64,000 nt of DNA from Ulota crispa (lineage: Eukaryota; Streptophyta; Bryopsida; Orthotrichales; Orthotrichaceae), in NCBI GenBank assembly GCA_963920765.1, contig OY987246.1:14318868-14382867 (forward strand). The letters run 5' to 3'. Made by a program: the position numbers and the translations under genes. The notes below the pieces were generated by a model that was not told where the DNA came from, ran no database searches, and saw only the letters and a list, made by a program, of their open reading frames with translations. Below are positions 34,662-47,500 of the stretch, piece by piece (within the stretch, counting starts at the first letter, position 1; every line of letters begins with the position of its first letter).

Positions 34662-36680
34662 ATCAACTAGTCAAAACACCCCAAGAACAACCAAGAAACA
34701 AGAATTAGTAACCAATAACAAAAGAGATGTAGAAATCTACAAAATTTGAAGCCCACCAAAATGAGATCCTAATCTAGGTAATAAAAATCTAAATCCAAGC
34801 AGAATAGCTTCTTTGCCTAACCACTATAAATGACAAATGAAGAAGGTGCAGGATACGAGCTCTACAAATGGAAAGGAAAAGAAAGCACAACACAAGGAAG
34901 AATGCTAGCTTTGTTTCCGAGAGTCTAGAACGCTCTCGTTGGGATGCGAGCTGAAGAATGGCTGGAACGGGATTGGACATGAAGTGCCAAGTTAGAATTT
35001 TAAATTGCTTGTCTCCTAAGCCGGACTCGGACTCAAATTGACAAGTGAGTTGTTGAGCACCGGCCGTCCAACAAACTAGCATTAGTAGAAAAACCCGTTG
35101 AATTCTACACTATTTTGTAATATTTCTGTGTTAGGACTTGCATTTCCTTAAACTCTGTTACTCCTATTTGTATTGTTTGCTTGCTTTTATGTTAAAATGA
35201 ACGTGATTTTGTTTCTCTTATGTTGCTAACATACCCTCCATGTTCATTAGTTTAGTTGCTTTAACGAGGATTCTATACCTTTTTTTTGTGGTTCAAAAAT
35301 AATTTTTTTTGTCTTGTATAGTTTTTAAAAACAAAAATTTGGTGACATAGAAGATGAACAGTAGATGTTCATTACTGCATGAAAACCAAAGGTTCTTGTG
35401 TTATTATAGTAACTTTCATTCATTCATCGTTCCCACACAATCACTTAAATAGAAAAAATATTCATCATCATCGAATGCAACTACTTTATGTTGTTTCCCT
35501 ACAATTTCCTGAAAAGTTGACGTCCATGACGTTGTCACACAAGAGTTTACAATACATTAATTCCTAGTAAATTAGGCCGGCTCCTCTAAAATTTGAAGTG
35601 CTGATAGTCTGGCACTTTTCACTTTTTAGTGTTTGAAAATAATTACTGATTCTGAATTTCATTTGTATGAACTATTTTTAATGGCAAATGGTTTCACAGA
35701 ACTTCTATATTTCATATCCACATTGTCATTGCCGTTTTTTTTGAGAATGTCCGTAAATCCTGAATGTAACAGTAGTTAACAATAAAAAATCATATGCAAG
35801 GGTAATGGTTGTTCAAACAACACCTCATCCACTTATAAGAATCCTTTGTGAGGTTCATGCCAATATACTCTAACTTTTATAGTTTGAAATGCACGTTTTT
35901 ATTCATTTTTCTGTTCATATATTAGTTTGTATTTGCTGCCGACATCAAACACAGCTTCTGTTCTTCATTTTACTTCTCCAGCAAAGGTGTCAAATTCATT
36001 TCTTAATCATTTCTACATACATGGCCATTTCCTTCATTTCTTGTTTGCAAAAAATAAGGTCATACAAGAATTAATTACACAACAGATTTCAGAACTCCGG
36101 AATAACACATATTGTAAAAATATGTATTCATTGTAATATAACATAGAGTTCCCTCTTCCTATATTAAAATGCCTATAGTAAGTGTAAACCCAAAAGAAAA
36201 TGAAGCTTGTAGTATTCAAACTCAATCACCCATTTGAATATATCCTCTTGAATTTCATTTGTCAAAGGTACAGTATTTCACTACCTCCAACATGAATTAT
36301 CACCCTCTCCAATAATAATAACTCACTCTTCTTGCCGCCAACTTTTGCAAGCGACTTTACACTAGATCAATACACCTTTTCCAGTGAAATCACCACACAC
36401 CCGTCATTGTCAAACACTTTGTACACTGATTATACAATTTCTATTTCGAATAATACATCTACTAAAACAATTTACTTTCCTTCACATAAGGACCCCAATA
36501 CATCAAAAAGTCACTATCATAAATATAATTCTGTAAGAAATTTAACTATATGGAGTACTTAACATTATTCAGTTCAAAACTCCTTCATTTACTACTTCCA
36601 CACTTTTCACTGGTTACACCTATTCACAATGGCCCCGGGTTTGGTAATACTACACTGTACCTGAACAAAGTGAATAATTA
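34662..36680. other. Intergenic DNA between hAT and CACTA elements
   Basis: AT-rich, with no gene supported. It presumably contains the 3' subterminal region and end of the CACTA element, but I could not find a convincing CACTA terminus. Confidence 0.45.
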
Positions 36681-36684
36681 ATGG

Positions 36685-39600
36685 CTACAGAATGCGTAAC
36701 TCTTGGTATTCTTTGTCTCTTCCTGTCGCTAACATGGCAATGTCTACCCTTACTTCCATTGTTTCCACACGCCTACCTCTAACATCAGTACCACATACCA
36801 CCTTCCAATCTTCTCCATTTAATCTCCTTCTTTCATTGTCGTCAAACAAAAATACTTGTTGGCATTGCCTTGGAAACGCAAATGAATGTTGGCCTAATGG
36901 TTCACAAGCACTGAAGTTTGCTAAGGTGAATCCGTACTTGTCTCTAACCACATTCGCGTTATCAACACCCGTGTTTGCAACCACCCATGAATAAACTAGT
37001 ACTATACAGCACTGGCTCCTGTAGTTCAATTCTAATATTTCTTGAATCCACCCTACAAATTCATTGCTTTTCCAACGTGGTGTTCCTCTACTATGCTTCC
37101 CTGTTTTGGAGATCAGAATGGATGCGGCCATTGCACTGTTGCATGTAACTTTGTCTTCCTTTGCACTTTGTACTCGTAGATGCATACCATTAGCATACAG
37201 TGTCCTATACCCGGTTCCTCTTGTCTCTGGAAGCTTTGTGAGTTCTATAGTGTCCTCTGAAGGCTTATCTGGCTTGTGCATGGCGCTTGATACTTCAGGG
37301 CCCACCCACACCAAGAATTCTGGCAAGTTCTGGCAGTCCTCTGGATATGTAATTTGCGATTTCTTTGAAGCTTGTTTTGAAAATTTTGGGGAAATACATG
37401 TTGTTCATGCACTCTATGTTCACAAGCTTCCATATATTTCCTAAACCCCCACAAATACCATTTAATATAGTCCTTTTGAAGGAACTTGAAAAGGATAATA
37501 ACATAAACTTGTCATTACATCAAAAACTAACTCATTAACATATACATCTATTATTTGTTTACATTTTCCTGGTATACTAAAGCACCTACATTTCACAAAA
37601 CGTTTCCAGCAAAAACTTATGAAGCAATTTTTCAAAAATAAAAATAAATATTAACAGTTCATATGAGAACTACATTACTAGAGGGTTTTGAACACAAAGT
37701 GTTGTTAAACTGCTTTAGCAGTACATCATATGACCTGCACAGTTTCATTAGGTACTCTTACTGCTTCCAAGGCTCAAGTTTGTCCAAGTTTGATAACACA
37801 AAGTTGTGTGACCACTCCAACATTTGCTTTGATAGTGGTCTTGAGAAACTACCCAATTGCACCGTCTCGTTGTTCATGCGCTGCTCTTCTTTTTCATCCC
37901 ATATGCAACGTGTTGTTCTTTCAAATTATTGAAGGTATTCAATACAGTACCCTAACGTCTCCGTCATCACATACCCTTTAGCCATGCTCCCATCAGGTCT
38001 TGCGTATGTTCTAACATACATTTTTAATGTCTCCATATACCTTTCCATTGGGTACATCCATCGATAGTGAACAGGTCCACATAAGTGTAACTCTTCCACC
38101 AAGTGTATCATCAAGTGTAACATGACATCCATGAATGTCGAAGGGAATTCCTTTTCCAACAAGCACAATGCAGCAGTGGAATCAGTCATGTCTGACTCAT
38201 GCTCGCAAATTTTTATCTCCCTCTTACATAGCCTTTGAAAAACTCTGCTCACTATCAGCACCGCCTTTTTTACTTTGTCTGTAAGCACATTCCTTACAAT
38301 TACAAAAAGGACCTACAGAAACAATACATCATTTCAAAATGATATGTTATTTCAATAGATGTATGGCATGTAACATAGCGTCACCTATTCATAACATTAA
38401 TTGTATATCATTATTTTAGAAATCATGAGAATACTTTAGTACAAAGACCTCTAGTAGAAGGTATAACAAAAACATCCAAGGCTCACTTTTGCATAACCTC
38501 TTCACGATTGTAAGTGTGCAACACGTACAATAAATTCTTGGACCGTAGAATTGAATTAGTAAGCAATCACTGTCACTTACTTGTTGGAGGAACACATGAT
38601 AGTTATGGGATTTCATGTATCTTAATTTCCCATCTTCTAGGCATTTGTGCAGTGCTCCAACAAAGTTACTAGGAGTTCTCAAAGATTTTACTATGTCCAT
38701 GAATACTGCTTTCTCGTTGGCCTTTAGAACATAAGGAGCTGTTGGTAATTGATACTCAGCCCCTCCACCCTCACCACATTCCATCCATAGTTCACGCCGA
38801 ATGTTCATAGACTCCTTGTCATGTCTACTCTCAATGGAATCCTTCATGCTCAATATTGTCTTTATCAAGTTCTTAGAGAGATTCTTCTCATAATGCATTG
38901 GATCCAGCAGATGTTGTATTTTCAACTTCTGTAACCACGCCCAAAACAAGAAGTTTCGTTAACACTAGTCTGAATAATTATCAAATTGTTATAGAACAAA
39001 TTATATATTTCATCTATCAACAATGGCACGTCAGTTCACATTTCAAACGTAAAGTCTTACAAAAATATATTGTAAAACAATGCTATACAAACTAATAAGC
39101 GACTCATTTTTTTTTCTAGACACAATACTGTACAAAATTCATTGCCATCCCTATGCCCATATAGTAGATTCATTTCTCACATGTCCCTCTCAACATGCCA
39201 ATTTCTGGATACAATATAATATTTATCAACTTGTAAGTTATTTTTATAGCAATAGTAAAAGGGATACATATAATATATACAAGTATTTTAGGCAATTTCA
39301 TATTTTTAACATGCTACTGGAGTCAAATAATCTGTTTTCATTGTAATAAACATACTCTAGCTTATGCTTCTTTAACATCACTATCTGAGTGTTCAATTCT
39401 ATCAAACTTGAATCATAAGAGATAATCATATTCGATGTCTGCACACAACTAACATGTTATCAATGTGCAACAGCAAAATATTATGTAGTTAACTACAAAT
39501 TGTTACACATTTGTGGAACATTATTCCTCTATAACAATTTTACATACCAGGTCGTTGATTTTTCCCATAATACTTCTACCTTCAGTTACACACATTTAAC

Positions 39601-41361
39601 TCTCCAACATATGTGAAGTAATTTTTGCGCTTAAATGAATTCACAAGGAATGGAAGTGGTATCTCAATGTCCAGTACAGCAATTGATGTAGTAGAGTCTT
39701 GCATTTAACGCCATGCCTGTGGACGGGGTCTTCATCTGCTCCTCTCCTTCCACCGTTAGCAACATATGTCTCTTGTTCCTTAGCACATAATTTAGAGTAT
39801 TCTGCACTCATCCTTGTTGGAGCTGAACGCCTTTCCACTTTCCCATCAAATTGAAGGTCCCTTCGATATGGATGTGCACGTCTTGTCCACCTTCTACTAC
39901 CTCCATAAACAAGCTTCTTTCCTTTACCTCTTCTTTGTGAATCAAGTGTATTCCTTGATGATGCACTTCTAGCATCTGTGTTTGGTCCACATACAATGCA
40001 TGCTTTGTATCCATGTGTACCCAACCCTGAAATTAATCCATAAGCCGGATAGTCTATAATAGTCCACATCAAAATCCCCCTAAGTGTAAATATCCGTGAT
40101 CCGTGGGGCTTTGAAAAGTCTTGGGCTTGTATTCCAATCCATAACTGTTGCAGCTCTTCAATAATTGGTTGTAAGAAAATGTCAATGTTCTCATTGGTTG
40201 GAGAAAGTTTTCCAGAAACTAGGATACTCAGTTGGATGAAGAAGTTTTTTGTAACTAAGTATGGGGGCAAATTGTATATGAGCATCAAAATTGGCCAAGT
40301 AGAATGATTGATACTATTGTGAGCAAATGGATTAACCCTGCCAAAGGACATCCCAAATCTCAAATTCCTGGCTTTAAGAAAGTGGGATCCACTTCTACAT
40401 CAACATGCTTCCATGCCGGACTATCTGCAACTGATTTCATGATATCCAGATTTGTGTTTGGATGCTCTAAATGATATGTAAGTAACTTTGCAATTTTTGG
40501 TGAATGGAACATGCGCAGCAATCTTGGAATAAGAGGAAAGTGACGTACCACTCTTGCTGGAACTACATTGGATCCTCATATAAATCTAGACTGTCCACAT
40601 CCATCAGCTGGACAGTGTGTTGCATTCTCTGTTGCACCTCGGAATAGCACACAACCATCAGGACAAGCATGGATAATATTGTAATGCAAACCCAGTTTCT
40701 TGACCATTTTCTTTGCCTTATAATGATTGCCTAGAAGCACGTTGTCAGATGGCAATAGAATGGTTGACAGATACTTCAAAAGTTTGTCAATGAAGGTATT
40801 ACAAATATCATGCACAACTGCCATGTTTAATAACACTATGGTTGTCAAAATAATTGTTGATTTCACACCACTATATACAGGCCTTGTAGCCTCCTCATAT
40901 AAGATGTTCATAGCCTCTGTTGAATCTAAGAGTAATTCCTCTATCCCGTGTTCTTCAACGTCTTTTGGCTCTTCCCGTAAACTGTCACCAACGTCAAAAG
41001 CGTCAAACATTTGTTGTTGTATGTTATGAAATGGGTCTATTTGGTCTTCATAATCATCTTGCGCATTACAATATTTACGTACATTCTCTTCTCCCGCAAC
41101 ATTACCTTCTTCATTGACCCAAACTCCTTTGTCAAGATATCTTCTTTTAGGGTCACCGCCTACCATGGATTGCATCAAGAATTGATCCCTCTTCTTCAAC
41201 CATAAGTGATCCCCTATTGTTTTTAAATTGAATCTTTTACCTCCGTGGCACTTCCTACAAGGGCAATGGAAGTTACTGTATGGTTTATCTCTACAAACCC
41301 TTATCTTCCTCTCAAAAATTAATTCTTTTCTTGGAACGTGGGTCAAGGACGTTGTTGGCAT
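36685..41361 (-). mobile_element. CACTA (En/Spm) transposase gene, Tnp2 type, decayed
   Basis: Read on the minus strand. 41361-40360 holds the N-terminal part with CPCRKCHGG, KKLGLHYNIIHACPDGCVLF, a Cys-rich knuckle ending CGQSRFI and RHFPLIPRLLRMFHS. 40363-39641 holds the Tnp2 domain (LRFGMSFGRVNPFAHNS, WPILMLIYNLPPYL, GYKACIVCG). 38949-38416 holds IQHLLDPMHYEKNLSKNL and SHNYHVFLQQ. 38288-37926 has the DUF4218-type segment (LHLCGPVHYRWMYPMERYM). 37326-36685 has the C-terminal DUF4216-like segment (RSQCCIVLVYSWV, DKYGFTLANFSACEPLGQHS). These segments occur in family order. An in-frame stop follows SRFI (about 40578) and a one-base frameshift lies near 40365. Gaps at 38950-39640 and between later segments are probably introns. 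It is no longer able to make a full transposase as read. Confidence 0.88.
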
Positions 41362-42688
41362 TCTGTATAGTAGTATTTGTAAACAAACAATGAATTTGAC
41401 ATAAAATAGATGTGAGTTTTACATTTTCAAAAACTCTTACATACAAATTAGTTACAGGATTTCATACTCTGCATATGTTATACCATATTACAGTCCTTGC
41501 TAGCACGTTATCCAACACATGTTGACTTTGCCTAACTGTAATGAACATAAAATATCATGGTAGCATTACTTCATTGTCACAAGTCTACATTTATTTACAA
41601 GACTTATGACTTCCACCCTACATATTTAAATTTTCATAATTGAAATCAACCAAGTACAACAAAATGTTAAATTTATCAATGACTCATTGTACTATATGAG
41701 CATTGAACATAAAATTGCCATACTAGATGCATTGAAAAGAGGGATTTATGCATTTCAATTTTACTATTCAATACAGTCTTTGAATAATTCCATTAAAACT
41801 AGCTCTTAGGCAACAAACCAATGCTACATCTCTAAAAATCCAAACTTGTAAATTCCACCTTTAGTCACCATTAATTCATTTGTCTATCTACTAAACTTCC
41901 AAAATAAATATAATATCAAATACGTAATGATGAACATGTAACTTATGATACAACCTGTAGGATATGGACTACTATTTGTGGAAGAAGGTATAGTTCAAAC
42001 TAATCTCATTTTCATTTATAATATGGGATTTCATAGTCTTAAATACAAGCATCACTTTCCTCCGGGAAATGTAGAAGTACACTACGGATGTAATTCAATG
42101 AAGTTTTATTCATCGACATAATAGAATTGCTAAATAACCCCCATACTCTATGAACACTGTCTATTGAACATTGAGATAGCTTTGAGTATAGAGTTTCATT
42201 TGCCGTTTCCTTTAGTTATTTCATGGCAGACGTACAATTGTAATCTTAAATTCTAACTTTTCCACTTTGTAGTGATTAGATCCTTACAAACTCATCTTGT
42301 AATAGCTATGAACTTATTTCACTATGCATTGCAACTTCTTTAACATGTTAGTTTCAATTCATCACTGGCCAAGTGCAACTACATCAAGAGATTAATGAAT
42401 GTTTTGTTAATTAGGACAAGATCATATTATACTAACGTATGTACAAGATAGATTTATTTGCTTGTCACAACTTTAGATTATGTATAGAAAAATGTCACAA
42501 CTAATGTAGTACATTGGAAAGAAGCTACGGTCTTAGCATATTCTCCACATCTAGTATTTGTACAACATAAATTTGTCATCATTAACATTGATAGTGGTGA
42601 CAGTAACGCATAATTCTACTACATGCACAAAAACTTTGGGTAAACATTCTTTACAACAATTCCTCTACATTGTTTTTGTTAACATATA
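41362..42688. other. CACTA interior between its two divergent genes, left part
   Basis: AT-rich, with no supported frame. By position it should contain the promoter or leader of the minus-strand transposase. Confidence 0.45.
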
Positions 42689-43269
42689 CTCCCTCTGTCC
42701 AAAATATAAAGCTCCAAAAAACTTCTCCATGAGGGATTCATTGTATTTTTAGTGAGTATGTTAATGACAAATGATCCAAGAATCAATATAGGACCTACCA
42801 AATATGTGCAAAATCTTAAGTTTTATGTTCACGTTTAGACATCTACATTCCATGCATTAAGGACCATCTTTGTGAGTAGTTTGAGAAGCCTTCTGGCTGC
42901 TCTTTATTTTAATCTATGTACTAATGTCACATGCTTTCTAGAATGAATGTACCATCTACCAAATCTGTGGAAAATCTCTAGCTTTCATGTTGCCGTTTGG
43001 GCACCAAAATTCAATTCAAAGACTATCATATTTGGACATGTTGCTACCTCCTTGTGATTGATGATTTATAGATGAGTTGCAAAAACAAAACCTCCTATAG
43101 ACAAGGCCAAGCTTGTTAGGAGAGAAATGCTCTTTAATTGCAATACTTGGCCCCTTTAGATCATTGGACATGACAAATGCTTTCTCAACATTTCAAAATA
43201 GCAAAAGGAAGCTTCTTAATTGGACAAGAGGTGCATCCAATTTCAAACTTTTTATTGGGACGGAGGGAG
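42689..43269. mobile_element. 581 bp Stowaway-like MITE
   Basis: CTCCCTCTGTCC at the left and its inverse (GGGACGGAGGGAG) at the right, flanked by TA on both sides (42687-42688 and 43270-43271). The interior is shared with the BBD-intron copy, including TCTAGAATGAATGTACCATC. It is inserted between the two CACTA genes. Confidence 0.9.
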
Positions 43270-43629
43270 TATTTTCCAAATCCAAATCAAATTTTGTATG
43301 CAATTCAGACGTAATTGTAATGGCCCCCTCATTATAACATTTGATTACAAATGTTTTATACATCAAATGGTAAAATTATGAAAATAAAACTTCACATTGT
43401 ACTTAGAAAGGCAGCTCATGGACTTCTACTTTATTGTTAAAAACCAAAGATGAACCCTACAATTGTATGTCATGCTCCAATTGTTTCGGAATCTAAGTTT
43501 ACCTTTACATTATATGAATCTATCATGCTTGTAAGGCATTGGAAATAATTAAGACATACAAAAGATTATGTCATTTGGAAAATTGCATTTGCAATTACAA
43601 AAATGTATATGACAATTCTACAAGGATTA

Positions 43630-44180
43630 TTCTTTGAAGTTTTATCCCCTTCACGCCCCTTGGATTTTGGAGTACCTCAAAATTTCCTTAAAAGTGAAAA
43701 ACATGACAATTTCATATTTTCAATTTTATCAAATTCCTTTAAATTGTAACCCTACATATTCAAAGTACGCATGTTATAGATTGCATGGACAATGGAATCT
43801 TAGCAATACCTCTTCTGCATTGATAGATTATAATGTTTGATCATAGGATTGGTAAAACTCTGAAAGTGATTTTAAGTCCTTCAATCCACTTTTCACATAA
43901 AAAAACCTAATATTTAGGCTACCAAAAAATTATAAGTACGTGAAGTACAACAAGCATAACCCCAATTACTTTAGGATATCTCAAAATACAATCTACAATT
44001 GTTTGAATTGAATATTTTAGATGATTTTATCTTTGAGCTCTTCTATACTTCAGGCTCATTTTCAAGAGCCCTGAACACTAGAAATTGAATGTTTACAATG
44101 AACAACCTTGCAAAAAATCTTGAATAGACAAATCATGTCAATCGACTTTGAGTATTGGACTTGTGATGTTGAAACTACAC
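43630..44180. repeat. Dispersed repeat, copy 2 (partner at 5.6-6.17 kb)
   Basis: Same order of conserved blocks as in 5600-6170, ending with GCAAAAAATCTTGAATAGA. Non-coding. Confidence 0.65.
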
Positions 44181-44555
44181 AACAATAAGAATTTTCATAT
44201 AAGAAAGACCTATAACAAAGTACTCAAGGAAATGTACGCATCTTTATTTTAAACTCAAAGGGACTTAGTTTCATGCCACTGGCTGTTGAGGGGTTTATGA
44301 AGTAGACCATCAATGCACAATTACCACCTTCTAGGGAAAGTGGTCAACAAAACTTCATGACAAAAGATTAAAAATAAACAAAAATAATTGTAACAATTGT
44401 TATATGTAAAGAAACAAGCCTTTCATGATTATGTGACACGTGGCAGCCTATACAATAGGGATCCATCATTTTAGTGGCACGTCTCATTGTGAGTAACATT
44501 TGAATTGTATAAGCTACACCTCTGCTAAATACTAAGACGTAGTTTCAAATCAAAG

Positions 44556-47500
44556 ATGACGGTGGGTGAAATGAATTCACCAAATTCTACAAATGAAGAT
44601 AGTCACATCACCAATTACGAGCTTCAAAGAAATCAAAACATAAAAGCTATCCACAACGCAGTTGAGGATCGCTTACTTGCTGCCGGTTTTACCAAAGCTC
44701 CGTCTTTTTGCGCTGTATTATCTACTGAGGCAACGCCAACCTTGACACTGAAGAGCACACCATCACATAGGAGTCGTCGCCGCGTACAAAAGGAAGTAGC
44801 GGTTGACTCAATTGCCGTGAGGAAGACCAGGAAACAAAAGGCGGCAACTTTGGCTGTGACCGCTGTCGCCACAAGCTCATCTGGCAATACTCTAGTTGCA
44901 AAGATTAAGAGAAACAAATCTTGTCATTGTCGTTTTGTTTTTTTGTTATTAGGTGTTTTCAAGGGAAGAAAAAGTGGCCGCCAACATCATACTAGTGTTG
45001 TAGTCTCATAGGCAAATATTTTGGTACTTTAAAAAGCTGAGCATTAAATACATTGCATGTTTAGCAAAAACATGTATTCTAGTATGGAAAAAGTTAGGTC
45101 AAGCGCTTCATTTCAGAGGTCACGAAAGGTAATGTTTCTAACAATACTTGCAACAAGGATTATCATGCTAGTGGAGTCAAAGCTATCTCTATTGTTGAAA
45201 GATGCTGCTTTGCTAAAAACTAATCTGCACAAGTAAATTGCGTGACACCAAGTAGCGGTGTTTTTGTCAACCTTTACGCATGTGTAGGTAATTGAACTTC
45301 TCAATTAGAGATTCATTATTCAAGTCACAATTGCATGTACGTGGAAAACGTTCTTGCAGAATGTCATTTTTTAGGGAGGAAGTATTTCAATGTTTTAGTT
45401 GTTTTAGTTGGGCACAGAACATGGATTTCACTTATCACTGGTTTCATTTTTACCTAGGTTCCCAATGTTTGTCGGAGTGTTTCAAAACTGACCTGAAGTG
45501 TGGTACTCTTATGTTGTTTTCAGTGGAAATCAAATATGCGGGTGTTACTATCTGTATCTGTGATGTTTAGTAACTACTATTACTCAAACCCTGTATTTGA
45601 AATAGTCGTAATTACAATCAAGTTTGAAAAAAACAACAAACATTGTTGATATGTTATGTATTATCATTTTCTAGAATTACTAATGAAATTCTGCTAGATT
45701 TGTCACTGTTTTGGACATTTTTGTTAAGAAACGTCATCATTACCGTTTTAGCAATTTCTGTTGGTTTCAAACAAGACACTTGTGTTTAGCACCTTCTCTT
45801 GCAAGTTACATGATGTTCATGTAATTCATTCCATGGTTTAAGTTTTGTAATAATAAATATTACCTTCATAAATACATGTGTGTGCAAGTAATATTGAAAT
45901 TAGGAACTAAAAATGAATTACATTTTCTTGTTTATGACTTACTGTTTTGAATAGGTAGTGGATGTATTTTGCAAGTGGTTGCAAAAACCAGTGAGACATG
46001 AAATGAAGGATTTCAGAGAGACTTCTAAAGAGATGCTCTTGCTGAATCTAAATGAAGAGGTGAATGTCATTGAAGGAGAGGATGATGTCCTCTCCTTGGA
46101 CAATACTAACCAAGGGGAGAAGTAGAAACTTCCATCTCAAGAGATGTAGCCCAACTATGAGGAGGCTGTCCCCAATGACAACAATGACCATAGACGTCAG
46201 AATTATGTGGAAGGAGCTCCGCGTCCACAAGAAGGCGGATAATTTGGTAGTCAATTTAGCCAAAGGCCTTCCCTGGATTGGGAAGACAACTACAAAAGTC
46301 AGTAAGCCCCGGGCCCCTCTAGATCATACCCCTCTGATTACCGGCGCCCTTAGTCGCCCCCACATTACGATGCATGTAGAGATAGCGATGGACGTGTTGG
46401 AAGTTACGAAGGCCCAAGCAGAAACTACAATGACCAATATGATTGTCCTAACCCTCGAGATAATGTCTAATTTCTTATTGTTGTTCATGTTATTCAAGTT
46501 TTTTTAAGTAATGCTTACAAACGTACGTTCTATGTTATGTTGCATCCTCATGGTTGTATTGTCTACGTTTTTGTTGCCCTTATGTATGCTTTCAAACATA
46601 TTGGGATGTTGTAAATGAAAGGAATAGAATGTTTGCAACGTCTTAGTTATGACTTGACGTTATGTTTAGTTACAAAAGGAAGTTGTCATAACAAGGTCTC
46701 TAAGCAAAGCAATGGTTTGTTAAATTGTAGTATTAACCTTGCTAACATACAACTTGAATGTTTTTGTCACGTTAGGGTCAGCTCTGTATCATTTGTATAG
46801 GGATTTTGAAATGATTCATATCAAAATAGAATGGCTCTACTAAAAACATATGACCATGTCACATGTCATTTGAAAATGTTAATCTTATGTTATGTAACAT
46901 TGACCAACTAAAATGTTGAAAGGAATGTGATTGTTATGTTGCGGAACTGCGTCATCATATCAGTTTACATCATATCCTTATGAAATACTAGTATAAACTA
47001 ACGTGCACTTTCAGAATTACTATGAATTGCAAGGTAGGGACTATGATCACCGTGATCGACTGGAAGAAGACGATAGAAGGTTTGAGCCACCAAGGTTTGA
47101 CAGGGGAATTGTGCGGGAATTAGAGCCGCAAAGTCATGGGAATTTCATGACTCCGGCATCTACCCCGTCCGGGCAAGGAAGCAAGCGTTTGCAAAGCCTT
47201 CCGCCTTTGCCTCCAAGAAATGTGCTTGACGCTGGACCACAGCAGCAAGACACATGGCAACCTCTGCAATTGGATAAGTTTGGAGAACCCATAGGTAAAA
47301 CAATTAAGCAATTCCATCTGGACCTAATGAAATTTGCAAAGGATATGAATCCTTCTGAAGGGTATGAAAAACAAACAACAGCAGCAAAAGAAAGACTTAT
47401 GGAGAGCATACTACATGATTATGAAATGTATGGCAAGTCTACAAAACTTAGCGGGAATTATCTAAAGATTGAGATAGGGGAGGCACTAATCCTATTCCGA

